Origin: Ligustrum vulgare
Lineage: Eukaryota > Streptophyta > Magnoliopsida > Lamiales > Oleaceae
Direction: 5' to 3'
DNA: 64,000 bases
NCBI GenBank assembly: GCA_963555705.1
Contig: OY743172.1
Coordinates: forward strand, 23,807,446-23,871,445
Position 1 is the first letter of the stretch; every line of letters begins with the position of its first letter. Shown piece by piece: positions 1 through 11,488 of this stretch. The position numbers and the translations under genes were made by a program. Under the pieces are notes generated by a model, which was not told where the DNA came from, ran no database searches, and saw nothing but the letters and a program-made list of their open reading frames with translations.

Positions 1-1260
1 GGTACAATGCACATTAACTATTTAATTATTGCATATTCAAATTTTTTGTTGTAAACAAAGTGAGTCAATTTAAAACAATAAATAAGGGATAAATGGTATA
101 AATGGAAAACATTGATAAAATTTAATACCCTAACTATACTAACTATCATTTCTTAATCAGTGTGAAAATAACCGCAGGACTATCTTTTTGGGATGAATGT
201 AGTATTTTTTAACCACACATTTTATCTCGAAAAATATCACATTATTTTTTTATCAACAAAAATCTTCTACCAAATAGAGGCTTAATTATCTCATAAAATT
301 TAAATTGATCGACTTTATATCCGCACATTTTATGTTTAAATTAAAATTTGAACACTCTGAAACAAGTTTCAGTGATTATTAACGTTTGGTAATTATGAGA
401 ACAGTATGTAATAAATAATTAAAGTTGAGCTTTTTCTCTTTTCTTGTAATCATCGAATATGAATATCACACATGGAAAATGTCATTAGTGTTTTAATTTT
501 TTCAATACTTGATTGGTAAAAAAAAAATATTTATAAATAAAGATTGTGATGTTTTCATGGTAAAATATGTGGTTGAAAAATAATTTTTAAAAATATGTGA
601 AAGAAAAAATAATTTGAGTAAATATATTTGTTTAATTATACATATTTTATCAAACGGAGTAGGCTCAAGTACCGAACTAATAACATATCGTTCTTTTACG
701 TAATGATTACAATTTATAAATCAATTTATAAACAATAGTATAATTTTCCAAACTATTTTTTAACCATAATCATTTTATTTCTCCAATTTTCAACCACACA
801 TCTACCTAAAAAACATTAAAATAAAATAAAAATAAAATAAAATAAAAATGACGGCCATGGCTGCCGAACACTTTGTAGACATCACATATATCAAAACAGA
901 TGAGTTTGGCCCCTTGTGAGGGGGCAGGCCCTTGTTTAACACTTGAAGGCAAGCCCCTTGTTTGACATATATTTTTATTTGAATTTTTATTTTTTTTTAC
1001 AATATTTATTCTCAACCATATATTTAAACAATAAAATATACAGTACTCAAAAAATTTTCCTAATTTCAAACACACATTCTATTAAAAATTCAATATTCAA
1101 AAAATTGTTTTTTCCAACATGGTTATCAAACCGTGGCTAACTATTCAGCTTCATGTTTATTTGGCAACAGAAATCTCTTCGACAGAAGAAAAAGTGACAA
1201 ACTTAAGAGTCAGAATCATAATCGATTAATTAAAAGCTGGGATTTGAGAAAATTTGATCA
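1..1260. other. AT-rich flank, no gene seen
   Basis: Very AT-rich DNA downstream of the FAF-like gene. No convincing coding region on either strand. Short phrases such as aaccacacat and tgtggttgaaaa recur here and elsewhere in the window (6.5, 8.7, 22.2, 33.0, 44.1 kb), which suggests eroded MITE copies. Boundaries could not be fixed. Confidence 0.5.
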
Positions 1261-2592
1261 TTAGGAGGTGGCAGCGCAGTATGAGTATGGCTCCCAAATC
1301 AATAGAGACTTCCTTTGCTCTTTGCATCCCCTCAACAAATGGCTAATGAGCACCAAATCTTGGTGTTCATACGTTTTTTCACCATTGAAATGGGCAATCT
1401 TTTGGTTGTTTTTGAGGGGGATGCATTGTGGAGTAGTGATGAAGCTCTTCTTGTTTCGCCAGAAGTATTCATAGGCATTAAAGGAGGGAGGAGGTGATGG
1501 TGGCGGCGTTGTGGAAATCAGCCGAGCTACTCTGGGTGGTGGTAGTGGTGGAAGTGGCAGCTCCTCCCCAGCCTCCATTAACTTCACAGTTTTGTTGAAA
1601 TTGTTAGAACATGTTGGATTCATCTTTTTTCTTAGTTCCACGAAGTTCTTCACCATTGATCCTGATTTATCAACACTTAAAATCCCACCTGCTGGACTTG
1701 GATTCTGCTCAATTACAGACTGAACACCCAGCTCCACTTCTGCCGGTGCTGGTGGCGCCACCTCTTCCGCCATGGCTGCAGCCTGCAAAGTGGGTGGGTT
1801 GATCAAAGTGAGGAGAAGGCGGCCGTCATGGCGGCTAGCCTGGAAGCAGTTTCTTGAAGGAACAGACACAGCTTCAAGAATTAACCTCCCATTCTGGCGG
1901 TGACAGTGCATACGAAGTGAATTTCCTTCGCCACCGCCATTGGAAGAAATTGGAGGGGGAAGTGGCCGAGGAGACTCAGTTTTGTACTTGACAAAATTAA
2001 TATCTCCGAAGGATTTTGACACTTTTTCTTGGCAGTAATTTTCTGTCTGAGGGTGGTCCGGGTTCGAGTCCAAGGAGAACTCATCAGAGCCAGTTTCTGA
2101 TCCAAGATTTTCAGTACAAATCTTAAGACTTTTCTGGCTCAAGCTGCTGGCTGATCTTTTCACAAGAGGATGAACGTAAGGTGGTGGAAACTTCTTTGAT
2201 GAATCTTGATCGTTCTTTTGAGATAGAATAGAACCCCAAGAATCTAATCTTGATGGATTTTGATCCGTCTGATTATTCTGCTTCTCCTTCTTTAAGTGAA
2301 TTGACCTCAAAAATTCGTCTCGTCCTGGCATATTTTCATCATATTCTTCCTCACTTTCTGATGATGAAGAAGAAGATGAATCAGCACCGTTGTTCATGAC
2401 TAGTTTTTCTGATGATGCAATCTTTTTCATAGAGAAAACCCCATTTTGTGACAGCCATTTCCTTGAAGACATGTCAGCTGAAAGTGTTCTTCTTAAGGAG
2501 GCTACTGGTTTAATAATATCAGAAGAACCAAGAATGGTGAGTATACCTAGTTTCTCATTGCCCTTGACTGGTACTGCCATCTCCTCAACCAT
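1261..2592 (-). CDS. FANTASTIC FOUR-like (FAF-like) protein, 443 aa
   Basis: Complete intronless reading frame, the only convincing host gene in the window. Seen: an N-terminal block ASLRRTLSADMSSRKWL (about residues 31-47), a Ser/Glu-rich acidic stretch (72-84), and a FAF-type domain at about 209-266 with LPPPISS, then RQNGRLILEAVSVPS and HDGRLLLTLI. A Pro-rich segment follows (345-370), and the protein ends in WEPYSYCAATS, like the WEPYCIATS-type C-terminus of the FAF-like subfamily. Known for the family: plant-specific FAF proteins modulate shoot-meristem size through the WUSCHEL/CLAVATA pathway; the longer FAF-like members are poorly characterised and one Arabidopsis member is annotated as chloroplastic. 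Residues 1-5 add another possible start, since Met5 is an alternative; the first ATG is used. No transmembrane segment or clear transit peptide. The assignment is firm at family level; the function is inferred. Confidence 0.88.
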   Translation of the reverse strand: MVEEMAVPVKGNEKLGILTILGSSDIIKPVASLRRTLSADMSSRKWLSQNGVFSMKKIASSEKLVMNNGADSSSSSSSESEEEYDENMPGRDEFLRSIHLKKEKQNNQTDQNPSRLDSWGSILSQKNDQDSSKKFPPPYVHPLVKRSASSLSQKSLKICTENLGSETGSDEFSLDSNPDHPQTENYCQEKVSKSFGDINFVKYKTESPRPLPPPISSNGGGEGNSLRMHCHRQNGRLILEAVSVPSRNCFQASRHDGRLLLTLINPPTLQAAAMAEEVAPPAPAEVELGVQSVIEQNPSPAGGILSVDKSGSMVKNFVELRKKMNPTCSNNFNKTVKLMEAGEELPLPPLPPPRVARLISTTPPPSPPPSFNAYEYFWRNKKSFITTPQCIPLKNNQKIAHFNGEKTYEHQDLVLISHLLRGCKEQRKSLLIWEPYSYCAATS

Positions 2593-3080
2593 TAACCGGG
2601 CTCTGACTCTGAGTTGATCTCACACCCTTCCACGTACTCGAAAGACCCACCGCCTAAAATCCTTGTACGCAGTGGAAATTAGCGAGAGGATAAGTATGGT
2701 TAAGCAAGCTTCACAGTACTGTTCGAGATGAGCGAGCACCAAGTTATAGAATTATCAGAAAAAAGAAAAGACTGGCAAACAAAATCTCAAGTTACGAAGC
2801 AAGATTTTTCTGTATGGAGGTGGATGACAGTAGCAAATGCAAGCTTTGAGGAAATAATAGTGAATTTGGATGTTTGTTACAAATGATAAGAGTGGGATTG
2901 TTGGGGGTATTTGTAGTACCCAAAAAGGCTGCGGGAATTGTGTCCATGGGTGTGGGACCCTCCTTATTCTCCACCATGAAAAATCCTTTTTCAGAATCCA
3001 GCATGTCTTCAGATGCTGTCCTCTTATCGTCAACTAGTGTTAGACACGAATGATGCACGATCATTTTTACTTTCATATGT
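2593..3080 (-). promoter_or_regulatory. Putative promoter and 5' UTR of the FAF-like gene
   Basis: Sequence immediately upstream of the FAF-like start on the minus strand, less AT-rich than what lies beyond it. A CCACGT (G-box-like) core occurs at about 2630-2635, some 40 bp before the ATG. No strong TATA box was identified. Two short open frames on the minus strand (2755-3033 and 2792-3076) overlap in different frames and have no recognisable domain, so I do not treat them as genes; an unannotated 5' exon cannot be excluded. Confidence 0.3.
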
Positions 3081-3409
3081 TAAATTTATATATTAATATA
3101 TGAAATAAATATTTAATTAAAAATAAAAAATGGAGGAAAATAATTAATCACAAAAAAGTACAAATGATACATACCTTAATTATTTTTTATAAATAGTATT
3201 TTTACCGTTTCTTTAAATACTGTAATTTAAATTGATTTAAATCTTAAAATGAGAAAATAAAATTATAATTAAACAAAATTTGTAATACGTAAAAAAATAA
3301 ATATATCTGTGATATACGCTCGAAATTTTATTAAAAAGAAAAAGAAAAATAAAAATAGATTGATGAACATATTTCATCATCTTTCATTTTCCGTTTTTTA
3401 AAAAAATAT
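3081..3409. other. AT-rich intergenic DNA
   Basis: Runs of A and T with no coding region, repeat boundary or motif that I can support. Confidence 0.4.
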
Positions 3410-3752
3410 TTATGTGATATTGAAAAAGCTTTTTTTCTTTTTCCTTTTTTTTATGAATTTAAAATATGTAATTGATTTTCAAGACGAGAAGGCGGACCAA
3501 GAAACTTAGGGACTTGAAAAAAGCGGTTATTTAAAAATTTGTATTCAATTGGATTATTTCAAATATGAAATTTGTCCAAAATGAATAATATATAGTTAAT
3601 AAATACTACTTACCATGTTAGGAAATATTTTTTTGCGAAATTTTTTACCAAGTGGCTACAATTGCAATATTTTGGAACTTGAATGATTTACTATGTATAA
3701 AAAAAAAATAAAATCAATGACTATTTGCATAACTATTCAATTTTAATGATTA
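3410..3752 (+). repeat. Dispersed repeat, copy 1 (copy 2 at 7555-7900)
   Basis: About 340 bp that align in the same orientation with 7555-7900. Shared landmarks are tatttatgtgatatt at the left, ttgtccaaaatgaataata in the middle and tgcataactattcaatttta at the right. The copies differ by scattered substitutions and small indels. No coding capacity. The similarity stops exactly where a Helitron end begins at 3753, while copy 2 continues. Confidence 0.7.
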
Positions 3753-3850
3753 CTAGTTCTACCACTCATGCGATGCACGGTATTGAATATATACAAAATA
3801 TTTGAAGTAAAATATAAAAAATTAACTTGCAATGCAAAACAAAATTCTAA
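3753..3850 (-). mobile_element. Helitron 3' end (fragment)
   Basis: Read on the minus strand, this ends in ccgtgcatcgcatgagtgg followed by tagaactag, which is the usual plant Helitron terminus: a GC-rich hairpin remnant containing the recurrent gtgcatcgca phrase, then CTAG. The flanking base is A, as expected for A^T insertion. Copy 2 of the surrounding repeat (near 7890) shows the uninterrupted site. The 5' end (TCTATACTA type) was not found to the right, so the element is truncated or diverged; the right limit is arbitrary. Confidence 0.5.
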
Positions 3851-4584
3851 AATAAGGAATATTCCTTGTAGATATGTATATATTTATGAATGTAAATTAA
3901 AAAGGACAAATTATTTCAAATTCACAAAACTTATAAACCAAAACTAATGTCCACTAATTGTCATTGCCTGAATGTATTTCTCTGATAGTTTTTCTCTTGT
4001 AATCAATCGATTCACAAATGAAATGTTTTCTAAAGGTATCATCATCACCTGTAGAATAAAAATAAGTCTGTTTCAATAAAAATAGGTCTTGCCTTAAGCA
4101 ATTAAATATTTCCATTCAGTTATTCAACCTAAATCACTTTTCTTTTTCTAATATTTCAATTATAGTACTCATCACCCCATTTCAATACCCTAATAAAATA
4201 TATTCACTTGTTAATAAGTCATAACCAACAAAAATTGCACAGTATAAAAAAGATTCTCTACTAATTCAATAATACATTTTCCAAAAATTTAGCCCCCGTT
4301 TGAAATCCATTATTTCAAATAACGTGATTTGAAATAGTAATTTTCTACCTCCACTTCCTAATTTTCATTAAAAGAATCAATCACAAAGAAAACATTCTTA
4401 ACTTCTTTATATTAAAACATTTCCAGATTTGTCAAATGCTTTTCAACAAATTTCTACAGTATAATTTTATACTTACAAAATAAAATTAATAATAATTTTT
4501 CAAATTAATTAGTTACACGGTCACTATAGGGAAAAATGTAAAATATCAAGTTAATAATAATATGAATAAACAATAAAAATACTA
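3851..4584. other. AT-rich DNA, possible Helitron interior
   Basis: No gene. It may belong to the Helitron whose 3' end lies at 3753. The phrase cccccgtttgaaatcc near 4292 resembles a MITE terminus, but no partner was found. Confidence 0.3.
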
Positions 4585-4589
4585 AACTT

Positions 4590-5252
4590 TGTTGAGATCG
4601 TGCCCAAAAATATAGTACGTTGAACCACCAGAGAAGGCCCAATAGGGGCCCAATTGACCTTAGCCCACGATTAAAGTCTAGGGCATCACCTTGGGCCAAC
4701 TGCCGAGGTAGAATAGCACGTGAACTTCTTTGGCCGAACTGATTTACGTTTAGCCGATGCGCTTTACGTTGACGCCATAAATGAGTGATGGGACAACGGG
4801 TGAGTCAGAGATGTGACACCGTCTTTACCAAAAGTGACAGGCCCTCATCCCCTACCAAACGTAGCAATGATTACTGTTAAAAAACAAGATTTTCCTCTCC
4901 AACCGCTAGGGTAAATACACGTGTAAAATCTACCACGTGTCGCCATCCAAGATTATAAATTCCCCTTTAAATAGAGCACTCCTCCCGCCTGGTAAAGGGT
5001 TAGCATTTTCACTCTCTTAACTGAATATTTTACTCTCACTCCCATTTCTCTCTTTTACACATTTATATTTCCCGCATTCAATTTATATTTGCTTGAAATG
5101 AGCACTGACTTTGGCACCGGAGTGCAAACGGGAGCCACCTCGGCCCCCTTTGCAAACTGATTGTTTGTCACAGTGCGCAGGAGATCCACGTGTTCAAGAG
5201 GGAGGAGATGAGACGTGTTGGTCCAAGGTCCAGCCGAATTTTGTGGTCAACA
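4590..5252 (+). mobile_element. Solo LTR, Ty3/Gypsy (Tat-like), TSD AACTT
   Basis: Begins TGTTGAGATC and ends GTGGTCAACA, with a perfect 5-bp target duplication AACTT at 4585-4589 and 5253-5257. No internal region adjoins either side, so it is a solo LTR left by recombination. The last 150 bp or so closely match the LTR ends of the element at 24198-31957 (shared gcaaacgggagccacctcgg and cagtgcgcaggagatccac). The left part is more diverged, so this is a related subfamily. A tataaattcc/ttaaatagagcac stretch near 4955-4980 is the probable LTR TATA region. Confidence 0.9.
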
Positions 5253-5726
5253 AACTTTATTCCCCATAAAAATAGAACCATTCAAATATGATTTTTTCAG
5301 TCTAAAAATAATATTTTAAGATTAGTTATATATGAAAACCATAAAGAAACAATCAAGAAAATTAATATTAATTAATTTAAAAATTGTGTGTAATTGTGTT
5401 TCTCAAGAAATATCAAATTGATGTGCTGAAGTATTGCACGTTCAGAAAATTATCACACCTTTTATCTTGGCATCTATCAAATTTTTATAAGATATTCATT
5501 TAAAAATGAAGCAATGTTAGCCCCTATTCTCTTTGCTGTTTTGAGGTCGTTTTCTGTTTTTATTTTCGAAAACGTTAAAAATGCGTTCTCTTTACCATTT
5601 TCGAAAACACATTTTGGAAAGAAAAAAAAAATTGTACACAAAACGGAAAACGCCCGAAACATCGTTTTGGGCGTTTTGTGTGTATTTCGACAAAAAATGT
5701 CCAAAACGCGGAAAACGCGTTTTGAG

Positions 5727-5730
<4 letters not shown>

Positions 5731-5771
<41 letters not shown>
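5731..5771. repeat. (AT)n microsatellite
   Basis: About 41 bp of uninterrupted AT dinucleotides, inside the candidate MITE. Confidence 0.95.
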
Positions 5772-5775
<4 letters not shown>

Positions 5776-5940
5776 TATCTTAACTTAGAACTAAGCTTAA
5801 TATAAAGTTTTTATTTATTTTTATTTTTTTTAGAATTATCCTAGCTTGGAACAAAGCCTAAATAAAGAATTTTTTTTTTTTTAGAATTATCCTAACTTGG
5901 AACTTAGTTTAAATAAAGTTTTATTAAATTCAATATCAAC
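5772..5940. repeat. Tandem repeat, about 55-60 bp unit, three copies
   Basis: Three successive units each start tagaattatcctaacttgg (with variants) and end near aaataaagttttt. Units differ mainly in the length of the T tract. Confidence 0.7.
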
Positions 5941-6393
5941 ATTACAAAAAAAAATTAAATGAGAATTCTTGTTGTTATATTTCAAAAAATGCAATGATAA
6001 ATGGACTCTGGTGGTTTTGAAAGAACTTGCATTTTCTGGATTTTAATAGAAGTAGAGCTTTCTCAAGTCCCGAACCTGACCAAGCTGTGTTAATATAAAC
6101 TCTTAATGCTCACATTAGTGTGTTGCATGTAACCATATTTTTAGTGTATTGTGAAAGGAAATTTGAGTTGGAGTTAGTAGTATTCTGCAAGCAAATTAAT
6201 TAAAAATAGTTTAAATAGTGTTTTGCAAAATTTCAAACAGAACGTGTTTTCCAGCTTTTCATTTTCAAAAACAGTTTTCAAAAATGACAAACCAAATGCG
6301 TTTTCAGCAAATTTGAAAACAAAAATGAAAACACAAAACACAAAACATTTTCGAAAATGAAAATACAAAATAAAATACAAACAGAACGTCACC

Positions 6394-7140
6394 TTAGCAT
6401 TTGTCAACCTTTGTCTTTGTTTTGTCTTTTCCCGATTTGATTCTTATTGTAAACTAATCACATTTTTTCTTTTTTCTTTTAACCAAACTTTTATAAATAA
6501 AATAATAATCCATATAAATCTAATTTTTTTTTTTAACCACACATTTTTTTATTTATAAAAATTACTATTCATTTCAAATAAGCTATTTATAGACAACATT
6601 TGTAAAATTTCAATGTTCATCTATAATCAACACAAATAAAAATATTATTATATTACAATAACTATTAAAATTTTACAATCAATATAACTAATTCATTTAA
6701 TAGTACCGTTAATAATAAAAAAAAAGCACGGTAAATATAAACCAAATATACAAATAACGATAACACCTTATTATTACTGCTTTGTTTTGTGTGTGTTTAA
6801 TATTCTTTAAAGCCTTTGTTTGGTAGCCATTATTCAAAATCTCATTTTTTTTAATATTCGCATAATTAGTAATTATTTTAACTAAGCCTATATTATTTAA
6901 CACAATTATTATAATTTATAAATTAATTTATAAAATTTATTAATTTTTGAGACCTTGTTTGGTCCCTTTAAAAAAATACAATTTTCTCTCTTATTTTTAA
7001 CCACAATCATTATAATTATAATTTATTTAAATAATTTATAAAATTTATTATGTGTAGATCATTGTTGTCTTTGGAGTAAGTCAAAAAATGCAATATTTCC
7101 AAAATTATAGCAAAAGTGGGACCCATGTAAATTCAAAATT
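6394..7140. other. AT-rich DNA with MITE-like remnants
   Basis: No gene. Phrases such as ttaaccacacatttt, gcctttgtttggtagcc and gaccttgtttggtccc look like eroded MITE termini, but no complete pair with a target duplication could be assigned. Confidence 0.4.
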
Positions 7141-7164
7141 GTGGCTCTTCTTCTTTACTTTATA

Positions 7165-7408
<244 letters not shown>

Positions 7409-7477
7409 AGTTTTAGGAGTGAAATACTTGGCCACTTTACTTCTTTAATAAAGTAATAATAAGAATAAGATAAGATT

Positions 7478-7975
7478 GATGTGATTAATCTTTCTAAAAT
7501 ATTATTTCTAAATTATCAAAAATAAATTTATCTCTACTTGAATAACGCAATATTATTTATGTGATATTAACAAAGTTGTTGTTGTTGTTTTTATTTTTTT
7601 TTTACACGAATTTAAAAAAAATGTAAATAATTTTCAAGAGGAGAAGACGGATCAAGAAACTTATGAACTTGAAAAAAGCGGCTATTTAAAAATCTGCACT
7701 CAACTGTATTATTTTAAATCTGAAATTTGTCCAAAATGAATAATATGTAGTTAATTAATACTACTTACCATTTTAGGAAATATATTTTGGCGAAATTTTT
7801 TACCAAGTAACTACAATTGTAATAGTTTAGAACTTGAATAACTTACTATTAAAAAATAATAATGAACATTTGCATAACTATTCAATTTTATGATTATTGA
7901 GGTGATTAATATTTTCAAAATATAATTTCTAGATTATCAAAAATAAATTTATCTCTACCCGAATAACAAAATAGT
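7478..7975 (+). repeat. Dispersed repeat copy 2 with flanking 75-80 bp direct repeats
   Basis: 7555-7900 is the second copy of the repeat at 3410-3752. It is bracketed by a direct repeat at about 7478-7554 and 7895-7970, both containing ttatcaaaaataaatttatc and ctaaattatc/ctagattatc. The arrangement is repeat - 345 bp - repeat. It could be a short non-autonomous LTR-like unit or a segmental duplication. No coding capacity. Confidence 0.6.
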
Positions 7976-8640
7976 AATATTAGAATTGGTACTAACTATC
8001 TTAATTTAACATTTGATATTTAAATATATTAAACAAATATTTCATTTCATATTTACTTTAACATTACAAATTAAATACACGTGGTCCTATATTTAAATGA
8101 ATGTAACTATTAAGCAACATGAATTGATCGAAATATGAAGTTGTAAAAATTATTCGGGCTTAATTAAATTACATAAAAGTTCGGATATTTGTTATTACTT
8201 TTAATTTGATAAGACAAACAACTCGAATTGAAATTAATTATATATGATCAAATTAAATCTAGTTAAGAAATTATAAATATCATTATAAAACTTAAATAAA
8301 ATAATTTTGAAATAGAGGGACATTGAGAAAAGGTAAAAGTACAAAGTAAATCTTGTACATTTAATTTTTGATGTGATTTTAAGGAGGACATGTTTACAGT
8401 TGACTCTAACTTGTGAGTTTGTAGTAAAGTTCTCGTTGAGATCTTCGATTTGATACCCATATTTCATATTTTTCGATTTCAAAATAATAGTATAATTATC
8501 AAAATTATTCTCATTCATTGAAATGCTTCTATTTTATGAAAGATTCTTTAGGCGGGAAAAGTTCCAAAACATATTTTTGGGAAGTGCCTTACTTTTATAT
8601 ATAGTATGATTTGCAAAAGTATATATGTGAGCAAGCACAA
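7976..8640. other. AT-rich intergenic DNA
   Basis: No coding region or element boundary that I can support. Confidence 0.4.
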
Positions 8641-8818
8641 TTCCGTTTGGTGGCTTAAATAAATAGAATTTGAATTATAATATGTATTATTAGAATTTTC
8701 TAGGTAAGATGTGATTAAAATTTGGATAGAGAAAATGTGTGTGGTTAAAAAGTGATATGAAAAATTATGTCCATTATAATTTGAATTATAATTGGTAGCC
8801 GAAGTTGCCGAACAGAGC
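8641..8818 (+). mobile_element. MITE family B, copy 1 (about 175 bp)
   Basis: Nearly the full length aligns with the reverse complement of 32905-33078. Shared segments are gaattataatatgtattatta at the left, ggtaagatgtg in the middle, aaaatgtgtgtggttaaaaa after it, and ccattataatttgaattata at the right. Ends are ccgtttggtggc and ccgaacagag (imperfect inverted repeats). The hAT MITE starting at 8819 used aacagagc, the right end of this copy, as its target site, so this MITE is the older insertion. Confidence 0.7.
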
Positions 8819-9450
8819 TAGGGATGACAATAATACCCACGAACCTGATACCCGATGGAGACCCGACATAAATGGGCGGGGATTACCCGACTAAATGGGT
8901 TCGTGGGTAGGGTATGAAGGTAAATTTTAAAACCCGACATGAGTATGAGTCGGGTGTGGGTTTTACTACAATACCCATACCCGACCCGCATACCCATTAA
9001 TTTTCTTTAAAAATTATAGAATTTAAAATAAAAGTGATTGTTTTAAAAAAAAATAGATAAATAAAAAATAGAACACAAATATATATTGACATTGTTATCA
9101 TCTAAACCTTAATATGTTTAAATGATTGACTTTGTTAATGTCTAAAAAATTGTTCAAATTCGCTTGTATAATTTCAACATATAACAAGCTTTTTTCAACT
9201 CAAATTCAAGTAAAGCTCAATATTTAATTTATTCAAGTTAATCCGGAGCACCTATAACCTATTTATAGCCTAAAAAATAATAAAAAAATAAATAATTAGT
9301 AATGAGTTTTAAATGGGTATAGAAGCAAACCCGCACCCGACCCGCAATTTTTAAATGGGTATATGGGTAGGGTATGGATGTTGTAAATATTTAGTGGGTA
9401 GGGTACGGATTTGGCAAATCCGACCCATACCCGACCCATTGCCATCACTA
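8819..9450. mobile_element. hAT-type MITE, TSD AACAGAGC
   Basis: Terminal inverted repeats TAGGGATGACAAT and (reverse complement of the right end) TAGTGATGGCAAT, bordered by a perfect 8-bp duplication AACAGAGC at 8811-8818 and 9451-9458. An 8-bp duplication is the hAT signature. Subterminal DNA is packed with acccgacccgcatacccat-like and gggtagggtat-like phrases in inverted order; the centre is AT-rich. No transposase, hence non-autonomous. Confidence 0.9.
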
Positions 9451-9458
9451 AACAGAGC

Positions 9459-10744
9459 TATAAAAGTATACAAACAATCATATTAAAATGGTGATATGTA
9501 CCATTTCAATTGAATGGACAACTAAGATATCAATATTTTGAGACAACATATATATTACTTCCTTTTTAAATTGTTTCCTATTGTAGCTATTATTTTTATT
9601 TCCACGAAAATGCCACTTGTACAAATCTATCGTAGCTATTATTTTTATTTTCACGAAAATGCTACTTGTACAAATAATTTATACAAACTATTGTACAAAC
9701 ACACGAGAAATACCCATAATACCCTTGGAAGATAAAACAATTTACCTATTGCCCTAAAACAAGTCCAAATAGTAGGGTTTAGAAAAATCAGTTATTATGG
9801 TGAAGAGGGTGACGGTGTGTGAGAGAGAGAGAGAGAGAGATAGAGAGAGTATATGCAGCAGATTCAAAATCGCTTCTTCCCCGTTGGTATTTTGGCGAAA
9901 TTGTTCATACCCCAAAGTTGCAGGATGACGTGGAAGTATCTTCTTGTGACTGCTAGCACAATTGATCCATACTTTGTGTTTCATTTTCGGCAAATAGAAG
10001 GTTTAAAACTTTTGGGGAAAACTGTAAACTTTTTCCTGTTTCGTTGTTGCTAGTGCCGAGAACCCGAAGTTTATTCTCAATAAAGTAGAAGAATTTTCGT
10101 ATAAATTAATTGTATCCATTTCATTGTCCAATGCATTACGTGGATTGAGTCTGATGTAGTAATAAAATAGACGGACTTCTAGATAATGTAGATAAATAGA
10201 AGGAGACATCTAAAATTTACTCTCTAATAATTTCTTCTACATTTAAATAATATTGATTATGTGGCATTTTTTAAATTTAAATTTAATTATTATTCATAAA
10301 TTGGACTGATTTCTTACTATATAAAGAGTCTAAATAGAAATAACTTGTATCATACAACCTGATTGGCCAACGTCTTTATTTATAATAATTAAATAATTAT
10401 AAAATAAAAAATAATGCCAACTCATCATGTCCCATGGAGCGTCTAGATATAGAAGGAGCACCTCACAATGTTTTTTTTTTTGGAAGCCACGCCAGCTTAA
10501 CATTGTGATCCACGTATGCATTTGAGATGTATTTTTAACACATTCTATCTATTTGCTGACATGTCAAATCTTTTTTTTTTCCAATCTATGTAGTGCATTG
10601 GAGATGCTCTTAGAGGGAGTAAAAGAAAATATCTATTTTTACGAGCAAATTCAATGTTGTAATGTTGTCCATTTTATCCCGTGAAAAGAGTTAGATTCAA
10701 AAGTTCACCAGCATCAAACGTACCTTAATTGAACATATATTTTG
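9459..10744. other. AT-rich DNA, no supported gene
   Basis: Contains a GA tract at about 9820-9848, followed by a 66-codon open frame (9853-10053, plus) whose product has no recognised domain; I do not call it. Around 10456-10612, ggagcacctcacaatg and (reverse complement) agagcatctccaatg form a plausible MITE terminal pair, unproven because no target duplication was seen. Confidence 0.4.
9820..9855. repeat. (GA)n microsatellite
   Basis: About 30 bp of GA units with one TA interruption. Confidence 0.9.
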
Positions 10745-10751
10745 AATTCTA

Positions 10752-11123
10752 TTAATAATCGTTCAATGTGAGGTTAGGTTGATTTTTGACAAGAAATTCA
10801 GATTCAAAGGGAAAATGAGACTCATTGAATGCTACATGTCTTGAGACATATATTCTGCCAGTTGGGCTGACACATTTGTACCCTTTGTGAGAAGGACTAT
10901 AACCAAGAAGAACACATTTTTTGGGATGGAAATTGAGTTTGTGATTTTGATAGGGTCTTAAACAGGGAAAACATTCACAACCAAAGGTTTTAAGGAATTT
11001 ATAGTCAACTTCATAGTTGTATAGGACTTGAAAAGGAGATTTCATTTGAAGGACTGGTGTTGACATTTTATTTATAAGATACATTGTTGTTTGGAAGGAC
11101 TCCCACCAATATTTTAGAGGCAT
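10752..11123 (-). pseudogene. Copia integrase C-terminal region
   Basis: A 123-codon open frame. Seen: TFGCECFPCLRPYQNHKL, then KCVLLGYSPSHKGYKC and GRIYVSRHVAFNE, the segment that in Copia polyproteins lies between the integrase core and reverse transcriptase. An upstream WWESFQTTMYLINKMS-type stretch is the end of the integrase core. It runs in the same direction as the fragments at 11228-11488 and 12090-13239 and is part of the same dead element. Confidence 0.85.
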
Positions 11124-11227
11124 TTTGGCTTGAGCAAGGAGGGTAAGACCCGTTTCTATTATGTGTCTGTGTTTCCTTTCAACTCTCTCATTTTGTGCTG
11201 ATGTGTGTGGACAAGAATGCGTAAAAT

Positions 11228-11488
11228 CTATCCGCGTCCATGTGACAATATGAGTAAAACTTCTGTATTCTCTCCCAAGTCTGATTGCAATGTTTTAATC
11301 TTCCTATCAAACTTGTTTTCAACAATTTTTTTGAACTGGATAAAAACATTCAATGCATCTAACTTGTTTTTCATTGGGTATATCCATGTGAATCTGCTGA
11401 AATCATCTAAAAAAATTATGTAGTCCTTAAAACCTGAAATAGATACAATTGGAGCTTGTCTCCATACATATGTATAGACAAGTTCCAA
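11228..11488 (-). pseudogene. Copia integrase core fragment
   Basis: Contains YIIFLDDFSRFTWIYPMK and LDALNVFIQFKKIVENKF, followed by IKTLQSDLGEN. This is the rve integrase core carrying the first two acidic residues of the D-D-35-E triad, with the Gly/Asn after the second aspartate region altered (SDLGEN rather than SDNGGE). It continues in a shifted frame toward 11123. Confidence 0.85.

Larger units (their letters stand above)
5520..6393. mobile_element. Candidate Tourist-like MITE, TSD TTA
   Basis: Flanked by TTA at 5517-5519 and 6394-6396. Imperfect terminal inverted repeats: left GCCCCTATTCTCTTTGC, right (reverse complement) GGTGACGTTCTGTTTG. The subterminal regions are also roughly inverted, both rich in ttttcgaaaac-type phrases. 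The middle holds an AT microsatellite (5731-5771) and about three tandem copies of a unit beginning agaattatcctaacttgga (5772-5940). No coding capacity. TIR identity is modest, so the call is tentative. Confidence 0.4.

Noticed and set aside
2755..3076. Two minus-strand frames upstream of the FAF-like gene as possible 5' exons
   Set aside because: Mutually overlapping frames, no domain, no clear splice link; the FAF-like frame is complete without them.
9853..10053. Possible first exon after a GA-rich 5' UTR
   Set aside because: 66 codons without a recognisable product, no continuation or splice context that I could support.
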